Positions 9,495 to 19,605 of a stretch of DNA of 38,453 bases are shown in pieces. Origin of the DNA: Hydrogenobaculum sp. (lineage in GTDB: Bacteria; Aquificota; Aquificia; Aquificales; Aquificaceae); contig PNJC01000024.1 in the NCBI GenBank assembly GCA_002878215.1, positions 1-38,453 on the forward strand. The letters run 5' to 3'. A program made the translations under genes and the position numbers. The number at the start of each line of letters is the position of its first letter. The stretch's first letter is position 1. The notes beneath the pieces are model-generated. The model ran no database searches, had not been told where the DNA came from, and worked only from the letters and a program-made list of their open reading frames with translations.

Positions 9495-10663
9495 TTGTGA
9501 TGATTTATGTATGTTTTATATACGTCTTCTATCTCTTTTTTTGTGACTGATTTTATAAGATTTTCGTATTCAAATATCGTATCCTTGCCAAGTCCCATAA
9601 GTTCAAAATACCCCATCGCATAGGATTTGCTAAATCTGGTTTGATGCTCCAAAGAAAAGTTTCCTATAAGCTTTTGTTTTGCTAAGTCTATGTCTTCTTC
9701 TTTTATGTTTAGATTTTTTATTATATCGTTTAAATCTTTTAAAGCGTTGTCTGATTTTTCTATAGAAGTACCTATGTATGCTATCATTTTAGAGCAATAG
9801 AGATTAGTAGAAACAGAACTGTTTACTGCATAAGCATAACCTTTTTCTTCTCTTAAAATCTTAAAAAGTATAGAACTCATTCCATTTCCCAATATTGCAT
9901 TTAGCACTTTAAAAGCAAAATACTCTTTTTTATCCTTTGATAGTGGTGCATCGTAACCACACATAATACTAGCCTGAGCCCCGCCTCTTTTTATGCTGAT
10001 AACCTCATCTTTGTCTACTTTAGGACAGATGTTTATAGATGGTGTTTCTTGGTTTTTAGAAAAAATATCCAATACGCTTTTTATGGTTTCAATGTCTTTG
10101 TCTTCTAAATTATCCGCTACAACGCTTGCAACATAATCTTTTTTTAATATATCAAAATATCTTTCCCGAACATCTTTTACCGATATACTTTTAACGCTCT
10201 CTTCGGTGCCTAAGCTTGATATCTCATAAGGAGTATTTTTATACAATATTTTTCTTAAATTGTCAAAAGCAAAATCAAAAGGCCTCTCTTTTCTTGATTT
10301 TAAAGTAGATAATACGTTTTGCTTTTCTATTTCCAAGGTTTCTTCTTCAAATACGCTGTTTGTAAGCACATCTTTTAAAGTATCCATAGATTCTTTTATA
10401 TTGGCTTTTTTAGTAGCTATTGATATTGTTATAAAATCTCCGTAGGTTTTAAATCTTAGAAATCCGCCAACACTTTCAAATACTTCGTTTATCTCCTGGG
10501 AAGTTTTGGAAGTTGTTTTCTTTCCCATTAGTGATGTGGTAACGTTTGTAAGGCCTTTTATTGGTTCGTTGACTGCACCATCTTTTAAAAATATGTTTAT
10601 AGCCACTATATCAAAATCAGATTTTGTGTTATGGTATATAAATTTTTCCATATTTAACTCCAA
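9476..10663 (-). CDS. M16-family peptidase homolog lacking HxxEH (non-catalytic subunit type)
   Basis: M16 fold signatures (ASIMCGYDAPL, AILGNGMSSILFKILREEKGYAYAVNSSVS) but the HxxEH position reads GLTNVTTSLMGKKT; start may be 10651. Confidence 0.8.
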   Translation of the reverse strand: MELNMEKFIYHNTKSDFDIVAINIFLKDGAVNEPIKGLTNVTTSLMGKKTTSKTSQEINEVFESVGGFLRFKTYGDFITISIATKKANIKESMDTLKDVLTNSVFEEETLEIEKQNVLSTLKSRKERPFDFAFDNLRKILYKNTPYEISSLGTEESVKSISVKDVRERYFDILKKDYVASVVADNLEDKDIETIKSVLDIFSKNQETPSINICPKVDKDEVISIKRGGAQASIMCGYDAPLSKDKKEYFAFKVLNAILGNGMSSILFKILREEKGYAYAVNSSVSTNLYCSKMIAYIGTSIEKSDNALKDLNDIIKNLNIKEEDIDLAKQKLIGNFSLEHQTRFSKSYAMGYFELMGLGKDTIFEYENLIKSVTKKEIEDVYKTYINHHKCVVVT

Positions 10664-11703
10664 GAATCATCTTGATTTGTATCTATATCGTTACCCCAAT
10701 CATCTCCACCGGCAAAATCTATGTTGTTATCTGTATCTTGATTTATCATATCTTGGTTATCTATAGGGGGTTCGTTGTAATAGTTGTTTTCCACGATAGT
10801 GGGCCCCATGCCAAAGCCTCCACCAAAACCGCCGCTAAATATAGACCCCATCAAAGAGCCCATTGCCATCATGCCAAGTAAATCCATAAAAGACATTCCA
10901 CCACCCATCATACCAGGATTTATGGGTGTTTGATTTTGGTAGTTTGGTTGAGTGTTCATGTTTTGTAGATTTTTTAAATCATCGTGGGTTTCATAAGTAC
11001 TTTTAACGCCTGTAGCCACTTCTTTTAGTTTGTCTTTGAGATTTTCAAAATAAACGTACGCTCCTTGTATATCGGCTACTTCGTTGTTTTTAAGCTTTTG
11101 AAGTAAATCTATCATGTTTTTTCTTATCTCATCCAATTCGTTTAGCCTATTTGAAAGGTCTTTTTTGGCTGGATCTTCGTCTTTCAAAGATACCAAATCA
11201 ATAGATAATTTAGTTTTAACCTTTTCAATATTCTCAAGATACAAAGTAAGCTCTTGCATAAGCTTCGTTTTTATATCTTCTTTGTTTTTGTTCGTAAGCT
11301 TGTTTGACATGTATAAAAATATAGCCCCCACTATCAGTAAACCACCTATTAAGAAAAATATCATAGCACCTCCAAAGGTACCCTTTTTGACTTTGATTGA
11401 TTTTTGTAAATCTCTCTCGTAATTTTTTAAATAACCTTTATGGGCAAAGGATTCTGACGGGTCAAGCTTTTTGGCTACGTTTAGCTCTTGTAAAGCTTTT
11501 TGATCTTTGCCTTCAAGGTAATACACCTGAGATAACATATAATGGGCTTTAGCAGAGTTTGGGTCTTTTTGTAACACCTCTTTCAAAAGCATTTCGGCTT
11601 TGTGATAGTGCCCAGCTTGTACTTCTTTGGCTATATCGGAAGGGGTTGGCAGTGCTAAAGCTAAGCTAAACCACATTAGAAGGAATATTATATATTTTTT
11701 CAT
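10654..11703 (-). CDS. TPR membrane protein with Gly/Met-rich and Asp/Asn-rich C-terminal tail
   Basis: Signal peptide; TPR-like repeats; TM GGAMIFFLIGGLLIVGAIFLYM; GGMMGGGMSFMDLLGMMAMGSLMGSIFSGGFGGGFGMG tail. Confidence 0.75.
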   Translation of the reverse strand: MKKYIIFLLMWFSLALALPTPSDIAKEVQAGHYHKAEMLLKEVLQKDPNSAKAHYMLSQVYYLEGKDQKALQELNVAKKLDPSESFAHKGYLKNYERDLQKSIKVKKGTFGGAMIFFLIGGLLIVGAIFLYMSNKLTNKNKEDIKTKLMQELTLYLENIEKVKTKLSIDLVSLKDEDPAKKDLSNRLNELDEIRKNMIDLLQKLKNNEVADIQGAYVYFENLKDKLKEVATGVKSTYETHDDLKNLQNMNTQPNYQNQTPINPGMMGGGMSFMDLLGMMAMGSLMGSIFSGGFGGGFGMGPTIVENNYYNEPPIDNQDMINQDTDNNIDFAGGDDWGNDIDTNQDDSWS

Positions 11704-11843
11704 ATATTAAGCCTTTTTCTTCCTATGTTAAAAGCCAAAAACACCGCAAACAAAAACGCCCCAAGCATAAGAAATCCCATAATCTTCCATACTATTATAC
11801 CTATTACAAGCACAATGGCTAGCAAAATAGCTTGCCCTATCAT
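11700..11843 (-). CDS. Small (47 aa) membrane protein, not in ORF track
   Basis: Own translation: MIGQAILLAIVLVIGIIVWKIMGFLMLGAFLFAVFLAFNIGRKRLNI; start overlaps pspA stop (ATGA), stop overlaps TPR gene start (ATGA). Confidence 0.72.
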   Translation of the reverse strand: MIGQAILLAIVLVIGIIVWKIMGFLMLGAFLFAVFLAFNIGRKRLNI

Positions 11844-12514
11844 TTTAATCCCATCTCTTTCTTGAGGGCTTCGAGTTTCTCGTCTACTGTGCTTGTTTTT
11901 TCAAGGTTTTCAAATTCTTTTTCTATATCGGTACCAGTTTGTTCATCTTCTATGTTTTTCATAGCCTTAGCTCTTGCCTCTTCTTTTAGGACTTTTTCTT
12001 CTACTGAATCAAGCTTTTCTTTTGCATGAGAGTCCCCTATACCAGTGGTTATTTCGGAAGCCTTCTCTTGGGCTTTTGCCACTTCGTACCTTGTGCTTAG
12101 GATATCTGCTTTTGATTCTAATTCTTGTTTTTTGTTTTTTAGCTCTTGTATTTTGGCTTTTAGCTCATTTATAGAAGGCTCTAAAGCTTCAATCTGCTTT
12201 TGATAAACATCTGCTTGCTTTTTAGCTTCTTCTTCTTGCTCTAAAGCTTTTTTTGCCAAATCTTCTCTACCCGCTTGAAGGGCTTTTTTGGCTTTTTCGT
12301 GCCAATCGTTAGCCTCTTCTTCAAATTGGGCTTTTTTTTGCTTTAAAAGCTCGTATTCGGCCATTACGTTTACCATGTTGGCGTTGGCTTTTTCTATCTG
12401 CTCTTGTAAATCCCTTATCACTTGCCTTGCGGTTCTTCCGGGCTCTGACGCTTTATCAAGAGCATCGTTTAAAGCACCTTTAATTTGGGTCATTAGATTT
12501 TCTAAAAAGCTCAT
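11840..12514 (-). CDS. pspA: PspA/IM30 family protein
   Basis: Coiled coil: MSFLENLMTQIKGALNDALDKASEPGRTARQVIRDLQEQIEKANANMVNVMAEYELLKQ... Confidence 0.85.
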   Translation of the reverse strand: MSFLENLMTQIKGALNDALDKASEPGRTARQVIRDLQEQIEKANANMVNVMAEYELLKQKKAQFEEEANDWHEKAKKALQAGREDLAKKALEQEEEAKKQADVYQKQIEALEPSINELKAKIQELKNKKQELESKADILSTRYEVAKAQEKASEITTGIGDSHAKEKLDSVEEKVLKEEARAKAMKNIEDEQTGTDIEKEFENLEKTSTVDEKLEALKKEMGLK

Positions 12515-12568
12515 AAACTAACCTCCTCTTTATTATAATCTATATCCCCTAAATAAAATATCTGTGAG

Positions 12569-12886
12569 TTATAGAAAACTTTTTAACCTTTCTTTTATAA
12601 ACTCTTTTGGTATAACACCGCTTATATTCCCATTTATGTTGAAAGTCCTACAAGAGTAAGATATTTGGTCTGGGGCCTTGCCTGTGTAGATATCTATGCC
12701 GTTTACATATATAGACGGTGAGCCCATAAACTTTACTTTTTGAGCAGTTTCTAGATCTTTTACATCTATGCTGTTTATGGGTATGTTTATGTTTAGCTCT
12801 TTCAAAGCTTCTAAAAGATTTTGGTATGTGGGTTCAGAGTTTGGGCAACCCTGAAAGAATAAAAACTCTATTTTTTCTATATTCAT
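12569..12886 (-). CDS. Thioredoxin-like small protein (DF-family (seleno)protein / alkylmercury-lyase-like)
   Basis: IEFLFFQGCPNSEPTYQNL...VKFMGSPSIYVNGIDI...SYSCRTF. Confidence 0.65.
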   Translation of the reverse strand: MNIEKIEFLFFQGCPNSEPTYQNLLEALKELNINIPINSIDVKDLETAQKVKFMGSPSIYVNGIDIYTGKAPDQISYSCRTFNINGNISGVIPKEFIKERLKSFL

Positions 12887-12887
12887 C

Positions 12888-13457
12888 TTAAGCTCCTTCT
12901 TTGTTGCTTTTAAAAATATTTAATAAAAGCCTGTAAGCTTTTTCTTGTATGTCTTCTTCTATATCGTCTATAAAACCCATCTCATAGAATAAAAATATAC
13001 GTTCCAACGTGCCTATGAAAAGTGCTGTGGCGTATTCTGGTTGTATGCCTATTTCTTCGTGGCTCTTAAAAAATTCGTATACAACATCCTTTGGCATTTT
13101 ACCATCTTTTAATCTTAGTTCATAGTCTATTTTAAAATAGTGAAATAGGTTTATAAACTTGAAAGCCTCTGGATTTGTAAAAGCGTAGTTTAAAAATGCT
13201 TCAGATAAGTTTTTTAAAGCCTCTTCAAAGTTTTGGGCTTTTGATAAGGCGCTGTTTAGATGTGTATAAAACTCCTGAGAGCTATTAAGAAAAAGAGATT
13301 TTACTATCTGCTCTTTGCTATCAAAATGTCTATATATAGCTCCTTCTGTTATGCCAACGGCTCTAGCTATATCTTTTATAGTAGTCTCTCTAATACCTTT
13401 GTTTGAAAATATCTTAAGGGCTTCGTGCAATATTCTATTTCTCGTTCTTCTTGGCAT
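12888..13457 (-). CDS. TetR/AcrR family transcriptional regulator
   Basis: RILHEALKIFSNKGIRETTIKDIARAVGITEGAIYRHFDSKEQIVKSLF. Confidence 0.92.
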   Translation of the reverse strand: MPRRTRNRILHEALKIFSNKGIRETTIKDIARAVGITEGAIYRHFDSKEQIVKSLFLNSSQEFYTHLNSALSKAQNFEEALKNLSEAFLNYAFTNPEAFKFINLFHYFKIDYELRLKDGKMPKDVVYEFFKSHEEIGIQPEYATALFIGTLERIFLFYEMGFIDDIEEDIQEKAYRLLLNIFKSNKEGA

Positions 13458-13466
13458 ATCAAAATA

Positions 13467-13486
13467 TTAACATAAGTAAATGTTAA
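13467..13486. promoter_or_regulatory. Candidate TetR-family operator
   Basis: Perfect inverted repeat TTAACAT-AAGTAA-ATGTTAA immediately upstream of the tetR start (13457, minus). Confidence 0.6.
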
Positions 13487-14241
13487 CAACAATGATTTAT
13501 ATTTCTGCTAAATATCAGTATAGCCGTATGGGCTGGCATAAAATCCTCTGGTCTTAATCTATCTGGATTTGGTTTTAATTTTCTAAGAAGTATTTCAGAT
13601 ATCTCATAAACAAAAAATTTATCTTTTGACGATTCTAAAAGCTTTGAAACTTGGTTGTAGGTAGGCACTAAAAAACATACGTTTGCGCCTGGCTTGAGCT
13701 CTTTGTGTAGCTTGTCTACGTATTCCCAAGGTTCTTTTGTGTCTATAAAAGCGCAATCAAAGAATCCTTCTTCGTATTTTGTATCGTTGTAATTTGCCAG
13801 TATGGCTTTTAACCTATCGTCTAAAAGTCCAAAAGTTTTTAAGTTTTTAATAGCGTTGTCGTAAGCTTTTTGGTTTTCTTCGTGGGTGTATAAAATAGCA
13901 TCTTCTTTCATGGTTTTTAATATAATGGCGCTCATTACGGCACTTCCCATACCAAACTCAAGTATTCTTTTGCAAGACGGTATATCTAATTTTATGGATG
14001 CATAAAAAGCATCTTTTGGATAAACTATTTGAGTCTCTCTTTTGAATCCATATTTTACAATTTCTTCAATGGTGGGCTTTGCTACAAAAAATCCGTTTAA
14101 AAAAATACCGTCTTCTTTCCCTATGATGTCATCGTACTTTAGTATGTGAGATTTTACGTTTAGGCTTTCTCCTTTTTTAACTCTTTTTATATAGACTTTA
14201 TCGCTATATCTTATTGTAACCAAATCGTTTTCTAATATCAT
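13483..14241 (-). CDS. TrmI-like tRNA (adenine-58-N1)-methyltransferase family protein
   Basis: IVYPKDAFYASIKLDIPSCKRILEFGMGSAVMSAIIL (SAM motif I), FIDTKEPWEYVDKLHKELKPG. Confidence 0.72.
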   Translation of the reverse strand: MILENDLVTIRYSDKVYIKRVKKGESLNVKSHILKYDDIIGKEDGIFLNGFFVAKPTIEEIVKYGFKRETQIVYPKDAFYASIKLDIPSCKRILEFGMGSAVMSAIILKTMKEDAILYTHEENQKAYDNAIKNLKTFGLLDDRLKAILANYNDTKYEEGFFDCAFIDTKEPWEYVDKLHKELKPGANVCFLVPTYNQVSKLLESSKDKFFVYEISEILLRKLKPNPDRLRPEDFMPAHTAILIFSRNINHCC

Positions 14242-14687
14242 TATAGAGGTGATATTTCAAATAGAGGTTGGCCGTATTCTACTATTTCACCGTTTTCTAC
14301 CAATATGTTTTCTATCCTACCCCTTATATCGCTCTCTATTTCGTTCATAACTTTTAAAGCTTCTATTATACACAAGGTTTGACCTGGTGATACTATATCC
14401 CCTACTTCTACAAAAGGTGGTGCATCTGGAGAAGGTGCTCTATAAAAAGTACCCACCAACGGACTCGTAATAACGTGATAGTTTGATTTTTGGGCTTCTT
14501 TTGTTGTTTGAGCTTCTTCTTTTTGCCTTGATACCTCTAAATGTCTTGTTTCTTTGGGTACTTCTTCTACTATATATGTTTGTCCTTTTTCAAGCTCTAA
14601 TGTAAAATCTCCGGAGCTTAATTTTAGCTTTTGTAAACTAGAATTATCTAAGGCTTTTATAAGGGCTAATATAGGTTCTAAATCCAT
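14241..14687 (-). CDS. accB: Biotin carboxyl carrier protein of acetyl-CoA carboxylase
   Basis: [46 protein letters not shown]. Confidence 0.92.
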   Translation of the reverse strand: MDLEPILALIKALDNSSLQKLKLSSGDFTLELEKGQTYIVEEVPKETRHLEVSRQKEEAQTTKEAQKSNYHVITSPLVGTFYRAPSPDAPPFVEVGDIVSPGQTLCIIEALKVMNEIESDIRGRIENILVENGEIVEYGQPLFEISPL

Positions 14688-14688
14688 A

Positions 14689-15273
14689 TCACTTTTTCTG
14701 TGCTCTGTCCAATCTTTCTAAATATTGACCTGTTCTCGTATCTACTTTTACTATATCGCCTTCGTTTATGAAAAATGGCACTTGTATTACAGCACCGGTT
14801 TCTAGTTTTGCCGGTTTTGAACCACCAGCCGCTGTATCTCCTTTGAAGCCAGGGTCTGTTTCTATAACCTCTAATTCTACAGCCTTTGGAAGCTCTATGC
14901 CTATTGGTTTATTTTTGTAGATAAACACCACTACGGTCATGCCCTCTTTCAGAAACTTAGCCTCTTCCTTTATGTCCTCTGCGTTTATGCTTATCATTTC
15001 ATGGGTGTTTTGAGTAAGGAAGTGGTATTCGTCTGCATCCTTGTAAGAAAACTCTGCAAACACTTGTTCAAAATCGGCAAGCTCTATGCTGTCAGAGGAT
15101 TTGTAGGTGATTTCAATGGCGTTGCCAGTGTTCATGTTTTTGGCTTTTACTCTAACAAAAGCTTGACCTTTTCCGGGTTTTACGTGGTCGTAATCCACAA
15201 CTCTGTAGGGCTCACCCTTGTACTCAATAAACATATCCCTTTGAATGCGGTTTATATCAATTTTTTCAGCCAT
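14689..15273 (-). CDS. efp: Elongation factor P
   Basis: [63 protein letters not shown]. Confidence 0.95.
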   Translation of the reverse strand: MAEKIDINRIQRDMFIEYKGEPYRVVDYDHVKPGKGQAFVRVKAKNMNTGNAIEITYKSSDSIELADFEQVFAEFSYKDADEYHFLTQNTHEMISINAEDIKEEAKFLKEGMTVVVFIYKNKPIGIELPKAVELEVIETDPGFKGDTAAGGSKPAKLETGAVIQVPFFINEGDIVKVDTRTGQYLERLDRAQKK

Positions 15274-16021
15274 GGCTTTTATTATAGCATAAATTTACCG
15301 TTAGATATTTTACAAATTGTTTTGCGCTTCTACCCGAATAACCACCAGCATTTAGGGCAAATCTATCCGCTTCTTGCTCAAATTCTTCGTTCCATTCTAA
15401 GTTTAGGCTTTTAACATGATGTTTTACAATGTTTATATACTGTTCTTTTGAAAAGCCCCAAAAACCAAGCCTAAGGCCAAATCTATCTACCAAAGCGTAA
15501 GCGTCGTTTAGACTATCCTCTGGAAACTTTTCGTCTTCCACTTTTTCTATAGTTAGATCTCTTTTGTTTGAAGTAGCATACACTATAAGGTTATTGGGGC
15601 GCTCTTCTATATCTCCTTCCAAAAGCGCTTTCATCAAAGAAAATCTTTCATCTTTTTCACTGAAAACAAGATCATCAAAAAACAAAATAAACCTATAAGG
15701 TTTATCATATATGTATTCGTATATGAAGGCCAAATCCTCAAGGTTTGATTTGTAAGCTTGTATCATTCTTAGCCCTTCATCTTTAAATCTATAAAGCATC
15801 GATTTTACCAAAGCAGATTTGCCGCTTCCTCTTCTTCCCCACAAAAGTGCATCGTTTGCCATATAACCTTTCACAAAGCAGTGGGTATTTTTTATGAGCT
15901 TTTCTTTTTGGTCATCGATGAAAAGAAGATCATCTGGGTTTACAAGATCTGGTCTTTTGATAGGCTCTAAGTTTTTTTCTATTATTCTAAAAGCCACAAA
16001 GGTTTTTAGCTCTAAACTCAT
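15266..16021 (-). CDS. DUF815-type AAA ATPase
   Basis: LLWGRRGSGKSALVKSML Walker A, RFILFFDDLVF Walker B; start trimmed to MSLELKTF giving an ATGA overlap with dapA. Confidence 0.82.
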   Translation of the reverse strand: MSLELKTFVAFRIIEKNLEPIKRPDLVNPDDLLFIDDQKEKLIKNTHCFVKGYMANDALLWGRRGSGKSALVKSMLYRFKDEGLRMIQAYKSNLEDLAFIYEYIYDKPYRFILFFDDLVFSEKDERFSLMKALLEGDIEERPNNLIVYATSNKRDLTIEKVEDEKFPEDSLNDAYALVDRFGLRLGFWGFSKEQYINIVKHHVKSLNLEWNEEFEQEADRFALNAGGYSGRSAKQFVKYLTVNLCYNKSHG

Positions 16022-16890
16022 ATAAGGCTGTATTTTTTTAGGACTTCTTTTAACTTTTCTTCGTTTTGAGGAAGCATTTCGCAAAGAGGTAGCCTAAACT
16101 CTTTTTTTACCATACCCATCAAAGAAAGGGCGGTTTTTACAGGGATGGGGTTAGTCTCTATAAACATAATCTTAAATATTTCTAAAAGATGATAATGCAT
16201 TTGCCTTGCTTTTTCAAAATCACCTTTTAAAGCATGAGTTGTTAGTTCTTTTACCTCTTTTGGCATCACGTTGCTTATCACAGATACCACCCCTTTAGCG
16301 CCCAAGCTCATCATAGGAAGTGTCAGAGAATCATCTCCAGAAAATACCGTAAAATTTGGTATTCTTTTTAAAATCTCTGATATTCTATCCATGTTTGGCG
16401 TTGATTCCTTGGAGCCTTTTATATTTGGATGGTCTTTTGCAAGTCTTTCTAAAGTATCCACGGATATTTCTATACCTGTCCTAGAAGGAATGTTGTAGAT
16501 GTATATGTCTATATCTACTTCTTTTGCTATTTTGCTAAAATGTCTATAAAGTCCCTCTTGAGTTGGTTTGTTGTAGTATGGTACTACCAAAAGAGCACTG
16601 TCTGCACCCACTGCTTTTGCAAAGGTCGTAAATCTCAAAGCTTCTTCAGTGGAGTTTGCGCCAGTCCCAGCCATTATGTGTATGCGTTTTTTGGCGCTTT
16701 TAACGGCAAACTCTATAACAGCTTCATGTTCTTCGTAGCTTAAAGTAGGCGATTCACCTGAAGTGCCGCATACCAATATGCCATCCGTACCATTGGCTAT
16801 TTGAAACTCTATAAGCCTCTCAAAAGCTCCGTAATCTACTTCACCGTTTTTAAAGGGTGTTACTATGGCAGTTATACTTCCTGTTAACAT
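16018..16890 (-). CDS. dapA: 4-hydroxy-tetrahydrodipicolinate synthase
   Basis: GSITAIVTPF, CGTSGESPTLSYEEH, YNIPSRTGIEIS, IKGSKES. Confidence 0.94.
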   Translation of the reverse strand: MLTGSITAIVTPFKNGEVDYGAFERLIEFQIANGTDGILVCGTSGESPTLSYEEHEAVIEFAVKSAKKRIHIMAGTGANSTEEALRFTTFAKAVGADSALLVVPYYNKPTQEGLYRHFSKIAKEVDIDIYIYNIPSRTGIEISVDTLERLAKDHPNIKGSKESTPNMDRISEILKRIPNFTVFSGDDSLTLPMMSLGAKGVVSVISNVMPKEVKELTTHALKGDFEKARQMHYHLLEIFKIMFIETNPIPVKTALSLMGMVKKEFRLPLCEMLPQNEEKLKEVLKKYSLI

Positions 16891-16931
16891 ACTAATAATA
16901 TAACCTAAAAATCTTTATTTGGCTTTTTATT

Positions 16932-18443
<1,512 letters not shown>

Positions 18444-18464
18444 TTAAAAGCTCAATACACATGC

Positions 18465-18470
18465 TATAAT
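18465..18470 (+). promoter_or_regulatory. -10 hexamer TATAAT exactly 6 nt before GTG 18477 (predicted leaderless start)
   Basis: gcTATAATaaaaatGTGagagtt. Confidence 0.6.
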
Positions 18471-18476
18471 AAAAAT

Positions 18477-18881
18477 GTGAGAGTTTCAAAAACGTATAGG
18501 CTTAGTTCAAAAGTTATTATGAAGATAGAAGCTTTAGCTGAAAAATTTGATATATCTGCCACAGAGGTAGTAGAGAAAGCTGTAGAAGAATTATATTCCA
18601 AAGAGATAAAAGGTTTGCACTACGTATCCGTAGACAAATACAATGAAATAGTAGATAAGCTAAAAGAATCAAACGATACTATTGTAGATTTAAATAGGCA
18701 AATATTATCTTTGTATGAGAAGATAAAGCAATTAGAGTACGATAAAATATCTTTAGAATTTAAATTAAAGGAAAAAGAGAAGGCATATAATAGGCTTAAA
18801 AAGAAGATAGAGAATGTCCCTTTCTGGAGAAAAGACATATCTGAGCTATTTGGTCCCAAAAAAGAAGACGAAGAAGATTAG
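18477..18881 (+). CDS. RHH-like / coiled-coil hypothetical protein
   Basis: VRVSKTYRLSSKVIMKIEALAEKFDISATEVVEKAVEELYS N-terminus, then coiled coil; track start 18264 trimmed. Confidence 0.7.
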   Translation: MRVSKTYRLSSKVIMKIEALAEKFDISATEVVEKAVEELYSKEIKGLHYVSVDKYNEIVDKLKESNDTIVDLNRQILSLYEKIKQLEYDKISLEFKLKEKEKAYNRLKKKIENVPFWRKDISELFGPKKEDEED

Positions 18882-19165
18882 ATGTTTAAAAACTCTAAAC
18901 TTATATCAAAAATAATATCTGGCCACTGTTTTTCGCTAAATTTTACAATAGAGCTTAGCGCTTGGTTAACCCCTTCTTTATCAACCCCCACTACAGCAGC
19001 ACCTATTCTCGAGCGCTGCCAAGAATCGTGGAAATCCACTTCAGATACAGATATTTTAAAGTTGCTAACGAGCTTATCTTTTATAGACCTCACATAGTGT
19101 CTTTTTTCTTTCAAAGAAAGAGCATCTGGTATATAAAAATCTATTATTACTATACCAACAATCAT
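18878..19165 (-). CDS. DUF503 (YlxP-like) protein
   Basis: DALSLKEKRHYVRSIKDKLVSNFKISVSEVDFHDSWQRSRIGAAVVG. Confidence 0.9.
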   Translation of the reverse strand: MIVGIVIIDFYIPDALSLKEKRHYVRSIKDKLVSNFKISVSEVDFHDSWQRSRIGAAVVGVDKEGVNQALSSIVKFSEKQWPDIIFDISLEFLNI

Positions 19166-19173
19166 AAAAAATA

Positions 19174-19605
19174 TTATAACTTGCTTTCTATCTCTTTTAA
19201 GGTATTTTGATAGGCTTTGTTGTTGGGTTCAAGTTTTAAAGCTTTTAATATATAAAACTTTGCCTTTTTAAAATCCCCGAGTTTATAGTAAGTATAAGCC
19301 AAATTGTTCATAGCGTCTGTGTTTTTAGGGTTTATTTTTATGGCTTTTTCGTAATATTTTACGGCATCTTTGTATTTTTTTTCTTTAAAAAGCGCATTGC
19401 CTAAGTCAAAGTATGCAATGTCGTAGTTTTTATCTTTTTTTATAGCCATTTTATACTGGTATATAGCATCCTTATAATCTTTTTGCTTTTCGTAAGTGTA
19501 TCCAAGTTCTACGTGTTCTTTGGCGCTAAGGGGGTCATGTACTATAACTATGTAAGAGCAAGAGCTTAGTATCATAGTAAAAGCCAAAAAAACAAGTTTT
19601 TTCAA
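19174..19605 (-). CDS. TPR-repeat lipoprotein
   Basis: Lipobox-like MKKLVFLAFTMILSSCS; 3 TPR repeats. Confidence 0.82.
   Translation of the reverse strand: MKKLVFLAFTMILSSCSYIVIVHDPLSAKEHVELGYTYEKQKDYKDAIYQYKMAIKKDKNYDIAYFDLGNALFKEKKYKDAVKYYEKAIKINPKNTDAMNNLAYTYYKLGDFKKAKFYILKALKLEPNNKAYQNTLKEIESKL

Noticed and set aside
12515-12568. Possible sigma54 promoter upstream of pspA (by analogy with E. coli PspF control)
   Set aside because: No GG-N10-GC pair; a sigma70-like TATAAT plus SD is seen instead.
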